Assembly: GCA_965204415.1 (NCBI GenBank) | Contig: CBDBEL010000004.1 | Coordinates: 1,564,072-1,628,071 of the forward strand | Reading direction: 5' to 3' | DNA from: Aldehydirespirator sp965204415 | GTDB taxonomy: Bacteria > Actinomycetota > Acidimicrobiia > Acidimicrobiales > Aldehydirespiratoraceae | DNA length: 64,000 bases | In this document: one piece after another, positions 63,343-64,000 of the stretch | Layout of the letters: each line of letters starts with the position of its first letter | Numbering within the stretch: the first letter of the stretch is position 1 | Program-made: the position numbers and the translations under genes | The notes under the pieces: model-generated | The model's database searches: none | What the model was told of the DNA's origin: nothing | What the model saw: the letters and a program-made list of their open reading frames with translations, nothing else

Positions 63343-64000
63343 ACCGCGCCAGCCGCTCGGCCGTCGCTTCACCAACGGGAGAGCGCGCGCGGCCGGCAAG
63401 CCAGCCCGGCCTGCGCCGGAGGCACCGGAGGTGCCTGGACTGCTGTCGCGAGTCGAAGCGGACCGCACTGCGGACACGATCGCGGCCCTCCAGCTGTCCA
63501 GCGGCATGATCCCCCGCTTCGCGGGGGGCGTGGCCGATCCCTGGAACCACGTCGAGGCGGCCATGGCCCTGACGGTCAGCGGACGCCGGACGGAGGCCGA
63601 CGCGGCTTACGAGTGGCTGGCCCGCATCCAGCGGCCCGACGGATCCTGGCACCAGTACTACACCGCCGACGGCATCGACCAGGACAAGCTCGACGCCAAC
63701 ACGATCGCCTACGTCGCGGCGGGCGTGTGGCATCACTGGCTGCGCTTCGCAGACGCCGGGTTCCTGGCCGAGATGTGGCCCGTGGTGCAGCGGGCCCTCG
63801 ACTTCGTGCTCGCCTTGCAGACCCCCAGGGGCGAGATCCTGTGGGCCCGCCACGCTGACGGCACCCCGTGGCCGTTCGCGCTGCTCACCGGGTCCTCCTC
63901 CATCAGCCACAGCCTGCGATGCGGCCTGGCCGCCGCCCGTCAGGTGGGCGTGGAGCGGCCCGGCTGGGAGCTGGCGCTGGCCCGGCTGGTGCACACCATC
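63332..64000 (+). CDS. Prenyltransferase/terpene-cyclase-like alpha-barrel protein, 3' end outside the window
   Basis: At least 223 residues, open at the window end. A GTG at 63332 overlaps the methyltransferase by 11 bases; a later GTG at about 63430 is possible. The sequence has repeated helix pairs of an alpha/alpha barrel: TADTIAALQLSSGMIPRF, ADPWNHVEAAMALTVSG, AYEWLARIQRPDGSWHQYY (a QW-like motif), DANTIAYVAAGVWHHWL, ALDFVLALQTPRGEILWARH. These match actinobacterial proteins annotated as prenyltransferases with squalene-cyclase-like or glucoamylase-like folds. The active site cannot be judged without the rest. With the two preceding genes it suggests synthesis of a glycosylated, methylated lipid or cell-surface polymer. 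Confidence 0.75.
   Translation, partial: MQPEPRQPLGRRFTNGRARAAGKPARPAPEAPEVPGLLSRVEADRTADTIAALQLSSGMIPRFAGGVADPWNHVEAAMALTVSGRRTEADAAYEWLARIQRPDGSWHQYYTADGIDQDKLDANTIAYVAAGVWHHWLRFADAGFLAEMWPVVQRALDFVLALQTPRGEILWARHADGTPWPFALLTGSSSISHSLRCGLAAARQVGVERPGWELALARLVHTI

Noticed and set aside
1..64000. tRNA, rRNA and riboswitches
   Set aside because: I looked in all gaps of more than about 80 bases and saw no cloverleaf-like T-loop (GGTTCRANYCC) pattern or conserved riboswitch core. A covariance-model search would be decisive.

Overview
This 64 kb window is high in G+C (about 70 % in hand-counted lines), densely coded and operon-rich. Its gene content points to an actinobacterium, most likely an uncultured member of the class Acidimicrobiia. 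The evidence for this is two luciferase-like (F420/FMN) oxidoreductases, a DtxR-type regulator, a HelR/HelD-type ATPase, Lhr helicase, fused E1 of a branched-chain 2-oxoacid dehydrogenase, several starts that look leaderless (TANNNT 6-9 bases before the start codon), and many GTG/TTG starts. The class-level placement is inference. No rRNA, tRNA, CRISPR array, phage or complete insertion sequence was recognised.

Layout. 1-2.06 kb is a gene graveyard: a MazE-like antitoxin, a MazF toxin cut off and joined out of frame to a VapC tail, a 67-bp direct repeat on either side, and broken VOC and dehydrogenase starts. 2.06-4.47 kb holds a zinc alcohol dehydrogenase and a divergent, clearly lower-G+C luciferase-like gene sharing a 20-bp palindrome. 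4.4-10.7 kb is a branched-chain amino-acid type ABC importer (substrate-binding protein, a fused LivH-LivM permease, LivG, LivF) next to a tandem-duplicated Lrp/AsnC regulator. 10.7-14.2 kb is a tightly overlapped SDR-hydrolase-SDR operon. 14.6-17.9 kb encodes fused E1 and E2 of a 2-oxoacid dehydrogenase. 17.9-18.4 kb is a RelE/Phd toxin-antitoxin pair with a 21-bp palindrome over the antitoxin start. 18.6-24.5 kb is a MacB/FtsX-type ABC exporter with two paralogous permeases. 24.7-25.9 kb is a DegT-fold enzyme whose catalytic lysine is replaced by histidine, as in ColD-type sugar 3-dehydratases. 26-29.4 kb is an accessory island (multi-HTH protein, VapC remnant, Fic protein), followed by the giant Lhr helicase (29.4-34.1 kb), an F420-type oxidoreductase and a DtxR regulator.

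35.8-51 kb is the most interesting functional block: an NMT1/SsuA-type importer (lipoprotein, ATPase, double-length fused permease) leads directly into a ring-hydroxylating oxygenase (beta then alpha) and a PhyH-type dioxygenase. It is followed by a cupin regulator, an enolase-superfamily enzyme and an aldo/keto reductase on one strand, and a PanB-like enzyme, two amidohydrolases and a second Rieske oxygenase on the other. Two near-identical palindromes (ACTTTGAT-N3-ATCAAAGT) sit in front of the importer operon and in the divergent promoter 10 kb away, which suggests one regulon for uptake and breakdown of a nitrogen-containing ring compound. 51-64 kb is more housekeeping-like: an orphan ABC ATPase, HelR, a patatin phospholipase, hemE, a frameshifted hemY, a class III nucleotide cyclase, apolipoprotein N-acyltransferase with serine in place of the catalytic cysteine, and a glycosyltransferase-methyltransferase-prenyltransferase-like trio cut by the window end.

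Two patterns cut across the window. First, a family of about 140-bp miniature elements with inverted-repeat ends and a conserved core is present in five intergenic places plus fragments. Second, short duplications repeatedly sit exactly at gene starts or ends (E2 start, alpha/PhyH junction, hemY tail, glycosyltransferase tail). Gene fusions are also unusually common (LivH-LivM, SsuC-SsuC, E1alpha-E1beta, Lrp-Lrp).
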